Assembly: GCF_009662475.1 (NCBI RefSeq)
Contig: NZ_CP045571.1
Location: 2,974,501-3,038,500, forward strand
DNA length: 64,000 bases
From: Acidithiobacillus thiooxidans ATCC 19377
Lineage (GTDB): Bacteria; Pseudomonadota; Gammaproteobacteria; Acidithiobacillales; Acidithiobacillaceae
Direction: 5' to 3'
Positions within the stretch are counted from its first letter, which is position 1, and every line of letters starts with the position of its first letter. The notes under the pieces were generated by a model, which was given only the letters and a program-made list of their open reading frames with translations, was not told the origin of the DNA and made no database searches. Below, one piece after another: positions 8,634 to 17,502 of this stretch. The position numbers and the translations under genes are program-made.

Positions 8634-8727
8634 TGCAACGGGGAGACTTGGTCACAGTGTCCCTGCACGGTGACTATGGGAAACCCCGTCCCGCCGTCAT
8701 TGTGCAGTCTAATCTGTTGAATGAATA
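8633..8727 (+). pseudogene. MazF toxin, truncated at the tRNA-Arg junction
   Basis: The frame opens as a normal MazF: MQRGDLVTVSLHGDYGKPRP, then AVIVQSNLLNEY. It then runs straight into the 3' end of tRNA-Arg at 8728. Only about 31 of roughly 105-110 residues remain, so the PemK/MazF barrel and its catalytic Thr are lost. The frame stays open for 46 further codons, but these are antisense tRNA and intergenic sequence. The exact coincidence of the break with the tRNA 3' end points to site-specific recombination at that tRNA. Confidence 0.85.
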
Positions 8728-8804
8728 TGGTGCGCAGTACTGGATTCGAACCAGTGACCTTCGGCTTCGGAGGCCGACACTCTATCCAGCTGAGCTAACT
8801 GCGC
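8728..8804 (-). tRNA. tRNA-Arg (CCG anticodon)
   Basis: Complete cloverleaf on the minus strand. The acceptor GCGCAGT pairs with ACTGCGC, discriminator A and encoded CCA follow, the D-arm is GCTC/GAGT, and the T-arm is ACTGG-TTCGAAT-CCAGT. The anticodon stem TCGGC/GCCGA encloses loop CTCCGAA, giving CCG, which reads the CGG arginine codon. Its 3' end abuts truncated mazF, so it is the likely attachment site of the accessory strip to its left. Confidence 0.97.
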
Positions 8805-8814
8805 GTGCTGCAGA

Positions 8815-9474
8815 TTATAGGGAACTCGCTGGCGCGTTGTCCAACCTTTCCTGTGCAACTCCCTGAAAGTCCAGCGCCAGCCAGTACTGTTCGGTAGAAC
8901 GGGCGCGGGAAGCTTCCGGTTTACGTACCACAATTTTTTTGAAATCCTTGCGCAGGGCACGACGCAGCTCTTCAGCACCCGCCCCCATAAACACCTTGAT
9001 CAACAGTGACCCGCCCGGACGCAGCCAGCGTTGGGCCATATCCAGCGCCAGCTCCGCCAGGTCTATGGCGCGCGCCTGATCGACACTGGCGATTCCGGAC
9101 ATATTGGGGGCCATGTCACTCATGATCAGATCGGCACCTTCCGGCAGGGCCTCACGACAGGCGGCAATCACCGCATCTTCGTAAACATCACCACAAATTA
9201 CCGTGACATCGGCGACCGGATCCATGGCCAGGCGGTCCACAGCCACCAGCCGCCCGTTACGGCCGATGAGCGGGGCAGCCACCTGGGTCCAGCCGCCCGG
9301 CGCGGCACCTACGTCAAGGACGCGCATACCGGGGCGAATCAGCCGATCCTTCTCCTGAATTTCCAGTAATTTATAGGCTGCCCGGGAACGATATCCTTCT
9401 TTCATGGCACGCTGCACGAACACATCCCGAAAATGTTCTTTCAGCCATTTTTCACTGGATTTACTTCTAGCCAC
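8815..9474 (-). CDS. rlmE: 23S rRNA (uridine-2552-2'-O)-methyltransferase RlmE
   Basis: A 219-residue RrmJ/FtsJ-family enzyme that methylates the ribose of U2552 in the A-loop of 23S rRNA during late 50S assembly. SAM-binding motif I is VLDVGAAPGGW. The K-D-K-E tetrad is represented by Lys near 40 (AAYKLLEIQEKD), Asp in SDMAPNMSG, Lys in LLIKVFMG, and the late Glu in RARSTEQYW. Length is normal. It is divergent from the CRM-domain gene, the same partnership as yhbY/rlmE in enterics. Confidence 0.96.
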   Translation of the reverse strand: MARSKSSEKWLKEHFRDVFVQRAMKEGYRSRAAYKLLEIQEKDRLIRPGMRVLDVGAAPGGWTQVAAPLIGRNGRLVAVDRLAMDPVADVTVICGDVYEDAVIAACREALPEGADLIMSDMAPNMSGIASVDQARAIDLAELALDMAQRWLRPGGSLLIKVFMGAGAEELRRALRKDFKKIVVRKPEASRARSTEQYWLALDFQGVAQERLDNAPASSL

Positions 9475-9563
9475 TGCACCAACCTCCGACCTTTGACCAC
9501 CGCATCGCGCAAACGTACACTCCCGTCCACCATTTATCGAATCATCTGTCTGACGAGGATACC

Positions 9564-9857
9564 ATGCTGGACGCCAAACAAAGACAAAACCTGCGCGGTC
9601 AGGCCCATACCCTCAAACCGGTTGTGATGATTGGTGCTCAGGGCGTCACTGATGCCCTGCTCGCCGAACTGGAAATCGCTCTGGATGCTCACGAACTCAT
9701 CAAAGTCCGCTTGCCGCAAGTGGAACATGCGCTGCGCGATGCCCTGATTACCCGGTTGGTCAGCGCCAGTCACGCCGAAATCGTTGGCCGTATTGGCCGT
9801 ATTGTCATCCTGTATCGGCTCCGGCCTGCTGCAAAAATGCCCAACAAACGACGCTGA
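9564..9857 (+). CDS. yhbY: YhbY-type CRM-domain RNA-binding protein
   Basis: A 97-residue single CRM-domain protein associated with pre-50S ribosomal particles in relatives. The fold-specific GxxG loop appears as MIGAQGVTDALLAEL (residues 23-37), preceded by RGQAHTLKPVV and followed by ALDAHELIKVRLP. It starts at ATG 9564 and lies opposite rlmE, another 50S-maturation gene, so the pair probably shares a divergent promoter region at 9475-9563. Confidence 0.92.
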   Translation: MLDAKQRQNLRGQAHTLKPVVMIGAQGVTDALLAELEIALDAHELIKVRLPQVEHALRDALITRLVSASHAEIVGRIGRIVILYRLRPAAKMPNKRR

Positions 9858-9935
9858 AGCGGCTTGGCAGGTGGCTTCCCGCTCGTTAGACTGGTTCTTG
9901 ATAATCCTAGCGGCTCAACGCCCGGAGTAAAGATC

Positions 9936-10319
9936 ATGGCAGAAAACGCCCCCACAGACATTCGGATCACCGTAGAAACCCGATATATTCCCGAACAATC
10001 CAGTCCCGAGCAGGCGCACTATGCTTTTGCCTACCAGATCACCATCGAAAACCACGGCCCGCAAACCGCACAGCTGCTCAATCGTCATTGGATTATTACC
10101 GACGCCGAAGGCCATATCCAGGAAGTCAAAGGTCCCGGCGTAGTCGGCGAACAGCCCACTCTGCAGCCTGGACAACGCTTTCGCTATTCCAGCGGCTCAG
10201 TTCTCTCTACGGCTGTAGGCAGCATGCACGGCAGTTACGAATGGATTACTGCAGATGGGGAAACCTTCGAAAGCCCCATTCCTGCATTTCGTCTGGCCGT
10301 CGCTACGGTATTTCATTGA
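9936..10319 (+). CDS. apaG: ApaG domain protein
   Basis: A 127-residue ApaG protein with a fibronectin-type beta sandwich. Signatures are ITVETRYIPEQSSPEQAHYAFAYQITIEN, LLNRHWIITD, GEQPTLQPGQ and the closing AFRLA. The molecular role of ApaG is unclear; it is linked to cobalt resistance and Mg2+ efflux in Salmonella and often neighbours RNA-modification genes. I chose the ATG at 9936, preceded by CGGAGTAAAG; the frame is open further upstream but without family similarity. Its stop overlaps the TTG start of the next gene. Confidence 0.93.
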   Translation: MAENAPTDIRITVETRYIPEQSSPEQAHYAFAYQITIENHGPQTAQLLNRHWIITDAEGHIQEVKGPGVVGEQPTLQPGQRFRYSSGSVLSTAVGSMHGSYEWITADGETFESPIPAFRLAVATVFH

Positions 10320-10918
10320 GCCGCAGCAGCCTACAACGCGCCTACGGCATCTGGGCGCCCATTTACGATCAGGCAGTACGCGGCTTTTCCGAACCTTTAC
10401 GTCAGCGCAGCCTCCGCCAAATCCCCCAGAATGCGTCCTGTCAGATTTTAATTGATGGCATTGGCACCGGGCTGGACATTCCCTTTTTGCCAAATCACTG
10501 TACCGCCATTGGCATTGACCTGACCTATGCCATGCTGCGCCGTGCGCAAAATCTGCCAAGTCCCATTCCATTGGTTCAGGCAGACGCAGAAGTACTGCCC
10601 TTTGCCAATGCGACCTTCGATTTTGTGGTGATGCATTTGATTCTGGCGGTGGTCCCCAATGCCGGCAAAGCGTTGGCAGAAGCCAGCCGGGTTCTCAAAC
10701 CCGGGGGCCGGATTTTGCTACTCGACAAATTTTTACGCCCCGGCCAAAAAGCATGGATAAGACGTGCGTTGGGTCGGGTAGCGGGTGCCGTGGCCACCCA
10801 TACCGATCTGACCTTTGAGGAAATTCTGGAAGAGCGCCCGGAATTGCAGTGTATGCGTAACGAACCGGGTGCCATGGGCGGCTGGTTCCGCCTCATCACG
10901 CTGGAAAAGACCGCATAA
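10316..10918 (+). CDS. Class I SAM-dependent methyltransferase
   Basis: A 200-residue UbiE/type-11 methyltransferase. It begins YGIWAPIYDQAV, and has a SAM loop at DGIGTGLDIPFLP, motif II (AIGIDLTYAMLRRA), and the post-motif VLKPGGRILLLDKF. The substrate is unknown; the opening YDxxVR pattern is common in small-molecule and phospholipid methyltransferases. The frame has no ATG near the family N-terminus. The TTG at 10316 overlaps the apaG TGA and gives the expected start, so translation is probably coupled to apaG. Confidence 0.85.
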   Translation: MSRSSLQRAYGIWAPIYDQAVRGFSEPLRQRSLRQIPQNASCQILIDGIGTGLDIPFLPNHCTAIGIDLTYAMLRRAQNLPSPIPLVQADAEVLPFANATFDFVVMHLILAVVPNAGKALAEASRVLKPGGRILLLDKFLRPGQKAWIRRALGRVAGAVATHTDLTFEEILEERPELQCMRNEPGAMGGWFRLITLEKTA

Positions 10919-11004
10919 AATATCAAGCCCGGTAAGCGTTGCAGCTTCAGGGCCTGCAGTCAGCCACCGAACACAGCGTGTTAAGGGGGCAAGGTCCTCT
11001 TAAC

Positions 11005-11198
11005 TTAAAAACGGCAGTTGCCGTGGATGCTTTTTGCTCCGTTGTTCCTCGCCTGTTGTTCTAGGGCTCATCCTGCTGTCAGGAGAGAACTCGCCCTGCG
11101 GGCTCAGACAGCTTTCCTGACGAGCGCTGGATTTCGCCAAGAACAACAACGGCTCGAAACACGCTGCAAAGCACCCACGGCAACTGTCGTTTTTAGGG
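11005..11198. repeat. Hairpin repeat element, copy A (MITE-like)
   Basis: A roughly 195-bp element whose ends are inverted copies beginning CTAAAAACGGCAGTTGCCGT. Nested internal complementarity (CCGTTGTT/AACAACGG, GTCAGGAGAG/CTTTCCTGAC) lets almost the whole unit fold as one long hairpin. A near-identical copy lies at 45046-45249. CTTAAC occurs directly on both sides (10999-11004 and 11199-11204), a plausible 6-bp target duplication; the right copy contains the typA stop codon. There is no open frame inside. It lies between convergent genes and could also act as a terminator. Confidence 0.8.
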
Positions 11199-11199
11199 C

Positions 11200-13026
11200 T
11201 TAACCGTTTCCGGCACCGCCACGTGACGCTTTTTTACGCTCGTTTTCTGTGAGATAGCGCTTGCGAATCCGGATGGACTGGGGTGTTGCTTCCACCAGTT
11301 CATCGTCGGCCAGAAACTCTACCGCAGCTTCCAGCGTCATCTTGATGGGTGGCGTCAACATGATGTTTTCATCAGAACCTGAAGCCCGCATGTTGGTCAG
11401 TTTCTTTTCCTTGAGGGGGTTGACCACGAGATCATTGTCGCGGCTATGAATACCAATCACCATGCCTTCATAAACCTTATCTCCGGGGCTGACAAACATC
11501 CGCCCCCGATCCTGCAGATTGAAGAGGGCAAAACCCACTGCTTCGCCTTCTTCTGCAGAAATCAACACACCATTATTACGCGCCGGAATGCTGCCCTTGA
11601 CCGGACCGTATCCGTCGAAAATATGGCTGATCACCCCTGTACCGGAAGTGGCCGTCAGAAACTCGGTATGAAAGCCGATCAGACCGCGTGCGGGAATTTT
11701 GTATTCCAGACGCACCCGGCCACGACCATCGGGCATCATGTCCTGCAATTCACCGCGCCGGATGCCCAGACGCTCCATGATGGTGCCCTGGTGGGTTTCT
11801 TCCACGTCTACGGTCAAGGCTTCATAAGGCTCTTCCCAGACACCATCCACCTGACGCTGAATCACCCGGGGACGGGATACGGCCAGTTCATAGCCTTCCC
11901 GGCGCATGTTTTCAATGAGGATGGTGAGATGCAGCTCGCCGCGTCCGGACACCATGAACACATCGGCATTATCCGTATCTTCCACCCGTAACGCTACGTT
12001 AATGAGCAACTCCTTATACAGGCGATCGCGCAACTGGCGGCTGGTGACAAACTTGCCTTCGCGCCCGGCAAAGGGGCTGGTATTCACCTGAAAGGTCATG
12101 TTCAGGGTCGGTTCATCAATCGGTTTCCAGGGCAGGGCTTCGGGCGCTTCCGGTGCGGCAATGGTCGCACCAATGGAAGGCTCTTCAATACCGGTCACCG
12201 CCACAATATCGCCCACCGTGGCCGTTTCCCAGGGCACCCGCTTGAGGCCATCAAAACCCAGCAACTGCAAAATCCGCGCCTTGGTCTGGGTCTGATCCAC
12301 ACCATGAATCAGGACAATATCCTGACCGGGTTTCATGGAACCACGGCGGATCCGGCCAATAGCAATACGACCCACATAACTGGAGTAATCCAGATCGGCA
12401 ATCTGCATTTGCAAAGGGCCTTCCGGATCACCTTCCGGGGCATGCACATGGGTCAGAATCATCTCGAATAGGGGTTTCATGTCACCCGAGCGCACCTCAG
12501 GATCTTCACCCGCATAGCCCTGCAGACCAGAGGCGTAAATAACCGGGAAATCCAGTTGTTCTTCGGTAGCACCGAGTTTATCGAAAAGATCAAAAGTGGC
12601 GCTGATGACATAGTCGGCGCGAGCGCCGGGGCGGTCTACTTTATTAATAACGACAATAGGTTTCAGACCCAGCTCCAGGGCCTTGCGGGTCACGAAGCGG
12701 GTCTGCGGCATCGGGCCTTCGACAGCGTCCACCAGCAGCAGTACGCCATCCACCATGCCCAGCACCCGCTCCACCTCGGCACCGAAGTCCGCATGTCCGG
12801 GAGTGTCGACAATGTTGATATGGGTATCGCCCCATTGCACCGCCGTGTTTTTCGCCATAATGGTAATGCCGCGCTCTTTTTCAAGATCGTTGCTGTCCAT
12901 CACCCGCTCTTCCAGCTGCTGGTGTGCGGCAAAAGTACCGGACTGACGGAGCAACTGATCCACCAGCGTGGTTTTGCCATGGTCAACGTGGGCGATGATA
13001 GCGATATTACGAATTTGACGAGCCAC
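11200..13026 (-). CDS. typA: Ribosome-associated GTPase TypA/BipA
   Basis: A 608-residue translational GTPase related to EF-G that binds the ribosome and aids 50S assembly and stress growth. The G1 motif is [10 protein letters not shown] (residues 11-20), G2 is RGITI, G3 is DTPGHADF and G4 is NKVDRP. Domains II, III, V and the TypA-specific C-terminal domain ([20 protein letters not shown]) follow. The start is GTG with GGGGAA upstream. The stop lies 2 bp from the hairpin element, which may form its 3' end. Confidence 0.97.
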   Translation of the reverse strand: MARQIRNIAIIAHVDHGKTTLVDQLLRQSGTFAAHQQLEERVMDSNDLEKERGITIMAKNTAVQWGDTHINIVDTPGHADFGAEVERVLGMVDGVLLLVDAVEGPMPQTRFVTRKALELGLKPIVVINKVDRPGARADYVISATFDLFDKLGATEEQLDFPVIYASGLQGYAGEDPEVRSGDMKPLFEMILTHVHAPEGDPEGPLQMQIADLDYSSYVGRIAIGRIRRGSMKPGQDIVLIHGVDQTQTKARILQLLGFDGLKRVPWETATVGDIVAVTGIEEPSIGATIAAPEAPEALPWKPIDEPTLNMTFQVNTSPFAGREGKFVTSRQLRDRLYKELLINVALRVEDTDNADVFMVSGRGELHLTILIENMRREGYELAVSRPRVIQRQVDGVWEEPYEALTVDVEETHQGTIMERLGIRRGELQDMMPDGRGRVRLEYKIPARGLIGFHTEFLTATSGTGVISHIFDGYGPVKGSIPARNNGVLISAEEGEAVGFALFNLQDRGRMFVSPGDKVYEGMVIGIHSRDNDLVVNPLKEKKLTNMRASGSDENIMLTPPIKMTLEAAVEFLADDELVEATPQSIRIRKRYLTENERKKASRGGAGNG

Positions 13027-13117
13027 TGATATTCCCCAAAACGGTCATAAGAAAAAACGCGGGATAAAACCTCCCCGCAGCGGGTTTTCTTATAACGGTA
13101 TCTTGCTCAAAAAGCAA

Positions 13118-13142
13118 ATAAAAACCGCCCCCGAAGGGGCGG
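13118..13142 (-). terminator. Rho-independent terminator of the porin gene
   Basis: On the minus strand CCGCCCC-TTCG-GGGGCGG is followed by TTTTTATTT. The perfect GC stem with a UUCG tetraloop and U-tract lies 39 bp after the porin stop. Confidence 0.9.
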
Positions 13143-13180
13143 CAAGGAGGCGACCGAAGCCGCCCGGGAATTGCTTTGAC

Positions 13181-14434
13181 TTAGAAACCAGCCTGGAACT
13201 GCAACACCAAGGTGTTGTAGATGTAGCCGTTAGTAGGAACTGCACCTGTGTTACCCTCAGCATATGCAGTGCGGAAGGCAGCACCCTGCGTGGGAATCAC
13301 GTAGTTCAACTGAATACGGGCAGCGTAGGGGTTGTCAGGATTCACAGAGTAGTTGATACCAAGTGTCGTATTGTTGAGGTATTGCGCTTGACCATTGTAG
13401 TTCCAGTTGAAACGCTCGAAACGAACTGCTGGCTCAATATCCAACCAATCTGGGGTCAAGGTCATTTCATGCAAATTAGCAGCCAAAGCGACGTACCAAT
13501 CATTGGCATTCAATCCGCCAACACCCTGGTAACTGGTGACATGACTATACTCACCCATGTACTTGAGGCCCATCATTCCACCACGGGCACCCACGTTCCA
13601 CGCTGTAATGGAATTAGCCAGACCTGGGCCAGCATTCAAAGCATCCGCACGCGCACCAGAAAGCTCAATATTCAATAACGGATTCAGCTTGTATCCCACC
13701 ATACCCGCAAACAAATAACGGCCAGAACCCTGCGTCAATACTCCGCCCACACTTGTCTGTGCTGTGGTTTTTACAAAGGGAACCCCAACATTAGCTATAC
13801 CTGTCGGGTTACCGTTACCAAACAGTGTAAATGCATTGTTTCCATCCAGAGAATGATTATCAAACACACCCAAGCTGTAGTACACACCTGTATTCATTAC
13901 GTCGGGGCTATGGAACATAATGCCAGCACTACGGTCGGCGCCCAAGGACTGATTCATAGAACGCTGGATAAACCACAAGTCATCACCACCGAACTGGGTC
14001 CGCTCCATGCCGACCGGGACACGGAACTTACCGACTTTCAGCTGGACTTCAGGAATGAAACCAAAATTGATTTCGGCATCTTGAACGCCAGACTCACCAC
14101 TCACACCTGGGAAAATTTTGTTGGCATTTTCCAAAGAACCGCCACTCATCCAAGCACCATCCCACTTGTACTGGAAGTTATAGGTCACGCCGGGAACAGC
14201 GGTACCCTTCACACCCAGACGAATGCGATGCGCACCGAAAATAAGACCCTCGTTTCCGGGCGTACCAAACTGCTGACTACCGGTAATCTGGGCAAATCCA
14301 TAGAGGATAGGACCGGTATCCTGGGAGTTCTCAGGCAGAAATACCTTGCTGGAAGTGTCACTATCTGCAGCAAAAGCCACTCCAGGAACCAAAACTGCGG
14401 CCGCAACGGCCAAAGCGATAAGATTCTTCTTCAT
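13181..14434 (-). CDS. Outer-membrane porin (beta-barrel)
   Basis: A 417-residue outer-membrane protein. A typical signal peptide (MKKNLIALAVAAAVLVPGVAFAA) is followed by beta-barrel sequence with alternating hydrophobic strands. The chain ends in Phe (LVLQFQAGF), the usual signal for BAM-dependent insertion. The middle, with KVGKFRVPVGMERTQ, resembles phosphate-selective/O-P type porins, but substrate preference is not evident. The ATG at 14434 is preceded by GAGGAGGAGC; the open frame continues 15 codons upstream without support. A strong terminator follows, so it is probably a highly expressed single gene. Confidence 0.88.
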   Translation of the reverse strand: MKKNLIALAVAAAVLVPGVAFAADSDTSSKVFLPENSQDTGPILYGFAQITGSQQFGTPGNEGLIFGAHRIRLGVKGTAVPGVTYNFQYKWDGAWMSGGSLENANKIFPGVSGESGVQDAEINFGFIPEVQLKVGKFRVPVGMERTQFGGDDLWFIQRSMNQSLGADRSAGIMFHSPDVMNTGVYYSLGVFDNHSLDGNNAFTLFGNGNPTGIANVGVPFVKTTAQTSVGGVLTQGSGRYLFAGMVGYKLNPLLNIELSGARADALNAGPGLANSITAWNVGARGGMMGLKYMGEYSHVTSYQGVGGLNANDWYVALAANLHEMTLTPDWLDIEPAVRFERFNWNYNGQAQYLNNTTLGINYSVNPDNPYAARIQLNYVIPTQGAAFRTAYAEGNTGAVPTNGYIYNTLVLQFQAGF

Positions 14435-14631
14435 GATAAAGCTCCTCCTCGAGAGCATTGTTTGGATACTACGGTGCAAGTTATAGCACCGGTGTGGACA
14501 CTATGAAACATTTTGACAACACCTTTTTTACAACGTCGGCAAAATAAATACAAAGCCAGGGTTATTTTCACCTGATCCGGCAATCCGGTTTGACAGGGAA
14601 GCTGGCCTGAAGCTATCATCGCCGCCACTCT

Positions 14632-14705
14632 TGGGGAATCGTCTAGCGGCAGGACAGCGGACTCTGACTCCGCTAACCGTGGTTCGAATCCACGTTCCCC
14701 AGCCA
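14632..14705 (+). tRNA. tRNA-Gln (CTG anticodon)
   Basis: Complete cloverleaf with encoded CCA. The acceptor TGGGGAA pairs with TTCCCCA and G is the discriminator. The anticodon stem GCGGA/TCCGC encloses CTCTGAC, giving CTG, which reads CAG. The T-arm is CGTGG-TTCGAAT-CCACG. Confidence 0.97.
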
Positions 14706-14715
14706 AGAACATAGC

Positions 14716-14745
14716 AGCGCCCAGGTTTTTCCTTGGCGCTTTTTT
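14716..14745 (+). terminator. Rho-independent terminator after tRNA-Gln
   Basis: AGCGCCCAGG and CCTTGGCGCT form a stem with one mismatch around TTTTT, followed by a further T5 run. It ends the tRNA transcript just before dapF. Confidence 0.8.
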
Positions 14746-14808
14746 GTTGCCATGATGACACTGACCCTTTTCGAGCCTTCCGCCTTAGTCCGTGCTAAAC
14801 TCTTGTCC

Positions 14809-15669
14809 ATGATAGCTAAAACCGATCAAACTGCCCGCAGCGTACTGAATTTCACGAAAATGCATGGCCTCGGCAATGATTTTGTCGTGTTCGATGGTAT
14901 CCGCCAGCGGGTCCATCTGACGCCAGAACAAATATGCGCCATGGCTGACCGCCATTTTGGTATCGGCTGCGATCAAATCCTGCTGGTAGAAAACCCCCAG
15001 TCCCCGGACTGTGATTTTCGTTATCGCATTTTCAATGCGGACGGCGGTGAAGTTGCTCAGTGTGGTAATGGTGCGCGCTGCTTTGCGGTTTTTGTCCGCC
15101 GCGCGGGGCTCAGTGACAAGGAAGTCATTCAGGTAGAAACCCAATCCGGACAAATGCAACTGCGTATTCTCGAAAATGGCGAGGTAAGCGTCAATATGGG
15201 GGCTCCGCGTTTTGCTCCGGAGGCCATTCCTTTTAAAACCTTGGAAGAAGGCCCCGAATACCTGCTGGAAGTCCATCATGACACCCTGCGCCTGGCCGCA
15301 CTCAGCATGGGTAATCCCCATGCCGTGCTGCGCGTGCCGGATGTGGCCACAGCACCCGTCACCCAGCTCGGGCCACAAATCGAAAAGCACCCGGATTTTC
15401 CGCAGCGCTGCAATGTCGGATTCATGGAAATCTGTGACAGCTCCCATATTCGTCTGCGGGTCTGGGAACGTGGTGCCGGAGAAACCCTGGCCTGCGGCAG
15501 TAATGCCTGTGCGGCGGTGGTGGCCGGGATCCGCTGGGGAGCGCTGGACCCGGCCGTTGCGGTAGATCTTCCGGGGGGTCGCTTGCACATTCAATGGGCA
15601 GGACCAGGACAAGCCGTTATGATGACAGGACCAGCGCAGGTGGTTTTTGACGGAACCTGGCCCTTATAA
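14809..15669 (+). CDS. dapF: Diaminopimelate epimerase DapF
   Basis: Converts LL- to meso-diaminopimelate for lysine and peptidoglycan synthesis. The family opens with [16 protein letters not shown]. Both catalytic cysteines are present, in [10 protein letters not shown] and in [14 protein letters not shown] chose the ATG at 14809 (286 residues), which leaves a 13-residue lead before the conserved start; an upstream ATG at 14752 lies almost on the tRNA terminator. It heads the run dapF, small ORF, DUF484, xerC, hslVU. Confidence 0.96.
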   Translation: MIAKTDQTARSVLNFTKMHGLGNDFVVFDGIRQRVHLTPEQICAMADRHFGIGCDQILLVENPQSPDCDFRYRIFNADGGEVAQCGNGARCFAVFVRRAGLSDKEVIQVETQSGQMQLRILENGEVSVNMGAPRFAPEAIPFKTLEEGPEYLLEVHHDTLRLAALSMGNPHAVLRVPDVATAPVTQLGPQIEKHPDFPQRCNVGFMEICDSSHIRLRVWERGAGETLACGSNACAAVVAGIRWGALDPAVAVDLPGGRLHIQWAGPGQAVMMTGPAQVVFDGTWPL

Positions 15670-15702
15670 CGCATTGTTTGACAGACAAAGGGGAACATCC
15701 TC

Positions 15703-15879
15703 ATGCAGAACACCACAGTACAAGCCATAGCTGACAGCCTGAACTGCGACGCCCGGGATCTGGCTTTTCTGCACAAACTGACAGATCAGGAAGGCGAAAC
15801 CCTCGCCCATCTGATCGCGGCGCTGGAAGTACACAGTGCCCCCGAACGCTACAGCGACACCCACTGGGAGGATGATTAA
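15703..15879 (+). CDS. Small conserved-context protein between dapF and the DUF484 gene
   Basis: A 58-residue acidic protein starting MQNTTVQAIADSLNCDARDL and ending YSDTHWEDD. AGGGGAAC precedes the ATG, and the stop overlaps the start of the DUF484 gene, so it looks translated and coupled. I do not recognise a domain. The first half could form a short helical pair. In enterics a small gene (yigA-type) sits in the same dapF-xerC interval, but YigA is itself the DUF484 protein, so this is an additional gene. Confidence 0.7.
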   Translation: MQNTTVQAIADSLNCDARDLAFLHKLTDQEGETLAHLIAALEVHSAPERYSDTHWEDD

Positions 15880-16564
15880 GTTGGCAACAGCCCCCGAACA
15901 CGATGATCAGGCAGAACAAGTCCGCCAGTACCTGCTCGAACATCCGCAATATTTATGGGATCAGGAAGATTTGTTACTGTCCCTGACCCTTCCCCATGTC
16001 GGTCGCGGGTCAGCTTCTTCCCTGCTGGAAAGACAGGCACAGGTTTTACGCGACGAAAATAGCCGCCTGCAGCAGCGCATTGCCGCCCTGCTGGGTGCCG
16101 CCCAACAAAATGCGGCGCTGGGCCTGCACCTTTCTGATCTGGCCACCGAATTGCTGAACACGCCGGACTGTCCGGCTACCTTGAATACCGTACTGACCCG
16201 GCTGCACGAAGGTTTTCAGGTGGAGGCGCTGGCCCTAATTGCCCGCACGCCGGTGTCGGGTCTACCCCAGTTTACGGCGCTTGAAGAAGCGGATTTTCTG
16301 GAGATACTGGACGGCTCGCCGCCCACCCAAGCGGCTACCGGCCTATCTCTCAATCCGACATTGCGAAGTACCTTGTTTGCAGCCGAGGGCGCGGCTCTGG
16401 AATCTTTTGCCCTGATTCCATTGGTCGGCCAGCATATTCAGGCGGGCATTGTGCTGGGCAGTCAAGATCCTATGCGTTATGCCAAGGATGCGGGTGCGGA
16501 TTTGCTCAATCAAATTGCCCGTCTGGTGACGGCCGCTCTGGATCGCTGCCTGACCCCATGTTGA
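15872..16564 (+). CDS. DUF484 family protein (YigA-like)
   Basis: A 230-residue DUF484 protein. An N-terminal helical part (VRQYLLEHPQYL, then LTLPH) leads into a coiled-coil with SLLERQAQVLRDENSRLQQ (about 45-80) and a GAF-like C-terminal half. Function is unknown; it is almost always located between dapF and xerC in proteobacteria. I chose the ATG at 15872, overlapping the previous stop; a TTG at 15881 is the alternative. It overlaps xerC by 7 bp. Confidence 0.88.
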   Translation: MIKLATAPEHDDQAEQVRQYLLEHPQYLWDQEDLLLSLTLPHVGRGSASSLLERQAQVLRDENSRLQQRIAALLGAAQQNAALGLHLSDLATELLNTPDCPATLNTVLTRLHEGFQVEALALIARTPVSGLPQFTALEEADFLEILDGSPPTQAATGLSLNPTLRSTLFAAEGAALESFALIPLVGQHIQAGIVLGSQDPMRYAKDAGADLLNQIARLVTAALDRCLTPC

Positions 16565-17502
16565 TGCAGGAAGCAGTCAACGACTTCACAGACACGCTTG
16601 CCCGCAACGGGCGCAGCAGCCCTGCCACCGTCGCGGCTTATCATCGCGACTTACAAGGCTGGTTGCACTTTATGCAAAGCCGTGGACATCAGGACATTGC
16701 CCATATTCAGCCCGGCGATTTGCGCGCTTATCTGATGGCGGAACGCAGTCGTGGAGTGGCCGTGCGCAGCCTGCGCAGACGCTTCGCCGCCCTGCGTGCC
16801 CTGTATCGGCATTTGCAAAAGGCATCACCGGATTTGTCGAATCCGGTGCAGGGCATCATGATGCCTAAATCCGAACAACGCCTGCCGGACTGGTTGACCG
16901 TCGATCAGGCCAAACAGTTGATGGACCCTGTCAAAAAGCCCTCTACAGCCCCCAATTTTGCGCAGAGCCGTGATCAACTGATCCTGGAACTGCTCTATTC
17001 CAGCGCCCTGCGCGTCAGTGAACTGGCGGGATTGGACCTGCAGGATCTGGATCGTCATGGCGGGACCGTGCGGGTCATGGGCAAAGGCAGCAAGGAGCGC
17101 ATTGTTCCAGCCGGAAAAACCGTCTGGCGAATGCTCGATCTGTATTTACCCCTCCGTCATGCTCTGCTTATGGACAAGCATCTGCTTGAAGAAAACGCTT
17201 TACTGCTCAACGCCGCTGGTCATCGCCTCAGTGTTCGCAGCATTCAGATCCGCATAAAGGAAATGGGAGAAAAACGCCTGGGGCAGCATATTCATCCCCA
17301 CACCCTGCGCCATAGTGCAGCCAGCCATTTTCTCCAGTCCGCCGGAGATTTGCGCGCCGTGCAGGAGTATTTGGGACACGCAGGTATTGCAACCACGGCA
17401 ATTTATACCCATATGGACTACCAGCAGTTGGCGCATGTATATGATGCGGCTCACCCGCGCGCCAGACACACAAAACGCCCGGAAACCGAGGACAAGTTAT
17501 GA
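16558..17502 (+). CDS. xerC: Tyrosine recombinase XerC
   Basis: A 314-residue tyrosine recombinase that, with XerD, resolves chromosome dimers at dif. The N-terminal SAM-like DNA-binding domain covers about residues 1-95. Catalytic residues are Arg in [13 protein letters not shown], Lys in [12 protein letters not shown], His-x-x-Arg in [10 protein letters not shown], His in [14 protein letters not shown], and Tyr in the latter. Gene order with dapF and DUF484 identifies it as XerC rather than XerD. The stop overlaps the hslV start by 4 bp. Confidence 0.94.
   Translation: MLMQEAVNDFTDTLARNGRSSPATVAAYHRDLQGWLHFMQSRGHQDIAHIQPGDLRAYLMAERSRGVAVRSLRRRFAALRALYRHLQKASPDLSNPVQGIMMPKSEQRLPDWLTVDQAKQLMDPVKKPSTAPNFAQSRDQLILELLYSSALRVSELAGLDLQDLDRHGGTVRVMGKGSKERIVPAGKTVWRMLDLYLPLRHALLMDKHLLEENALLLNAAGHRLSVRSIQIRIKEMGEKRLGQHIHPHTLRHSAASHFLQSAGDLRAVQEYLGHAGIATTAIYTHMDYQQLAHVYDAAHPRARHTKRPETEDKL

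Noticed and set aside
5493-8727. A second copy of the tRNA-Arg 3' end as distal attachment site
   Set aside because: I looked for the T-loop to CCA sequence to the left and found no convincing direct repeat; it may be decayed or outside the window.
10088-10315. N-terminal extension of the methyltransferase into apaG
   Set aside because: The extension is Arg/Ser-rich out-of-frame apaG; family similarity starts at the TTG at 10316.
13055-13095. Possible hairpin upstream of typA as regulatory RNA
   Set aside because: CCCGC/GCGGG pairings exist but overlap in several ways and have no clear loop or T-run; not distinguishable from chance in GC-rich sequence.
14785-15612. 275-codon minus-strand frame opposite dapF
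   Set aside because: dapF on the plus strand has all catalytic motifs; the antisense frame has no recognisable protein pattern.
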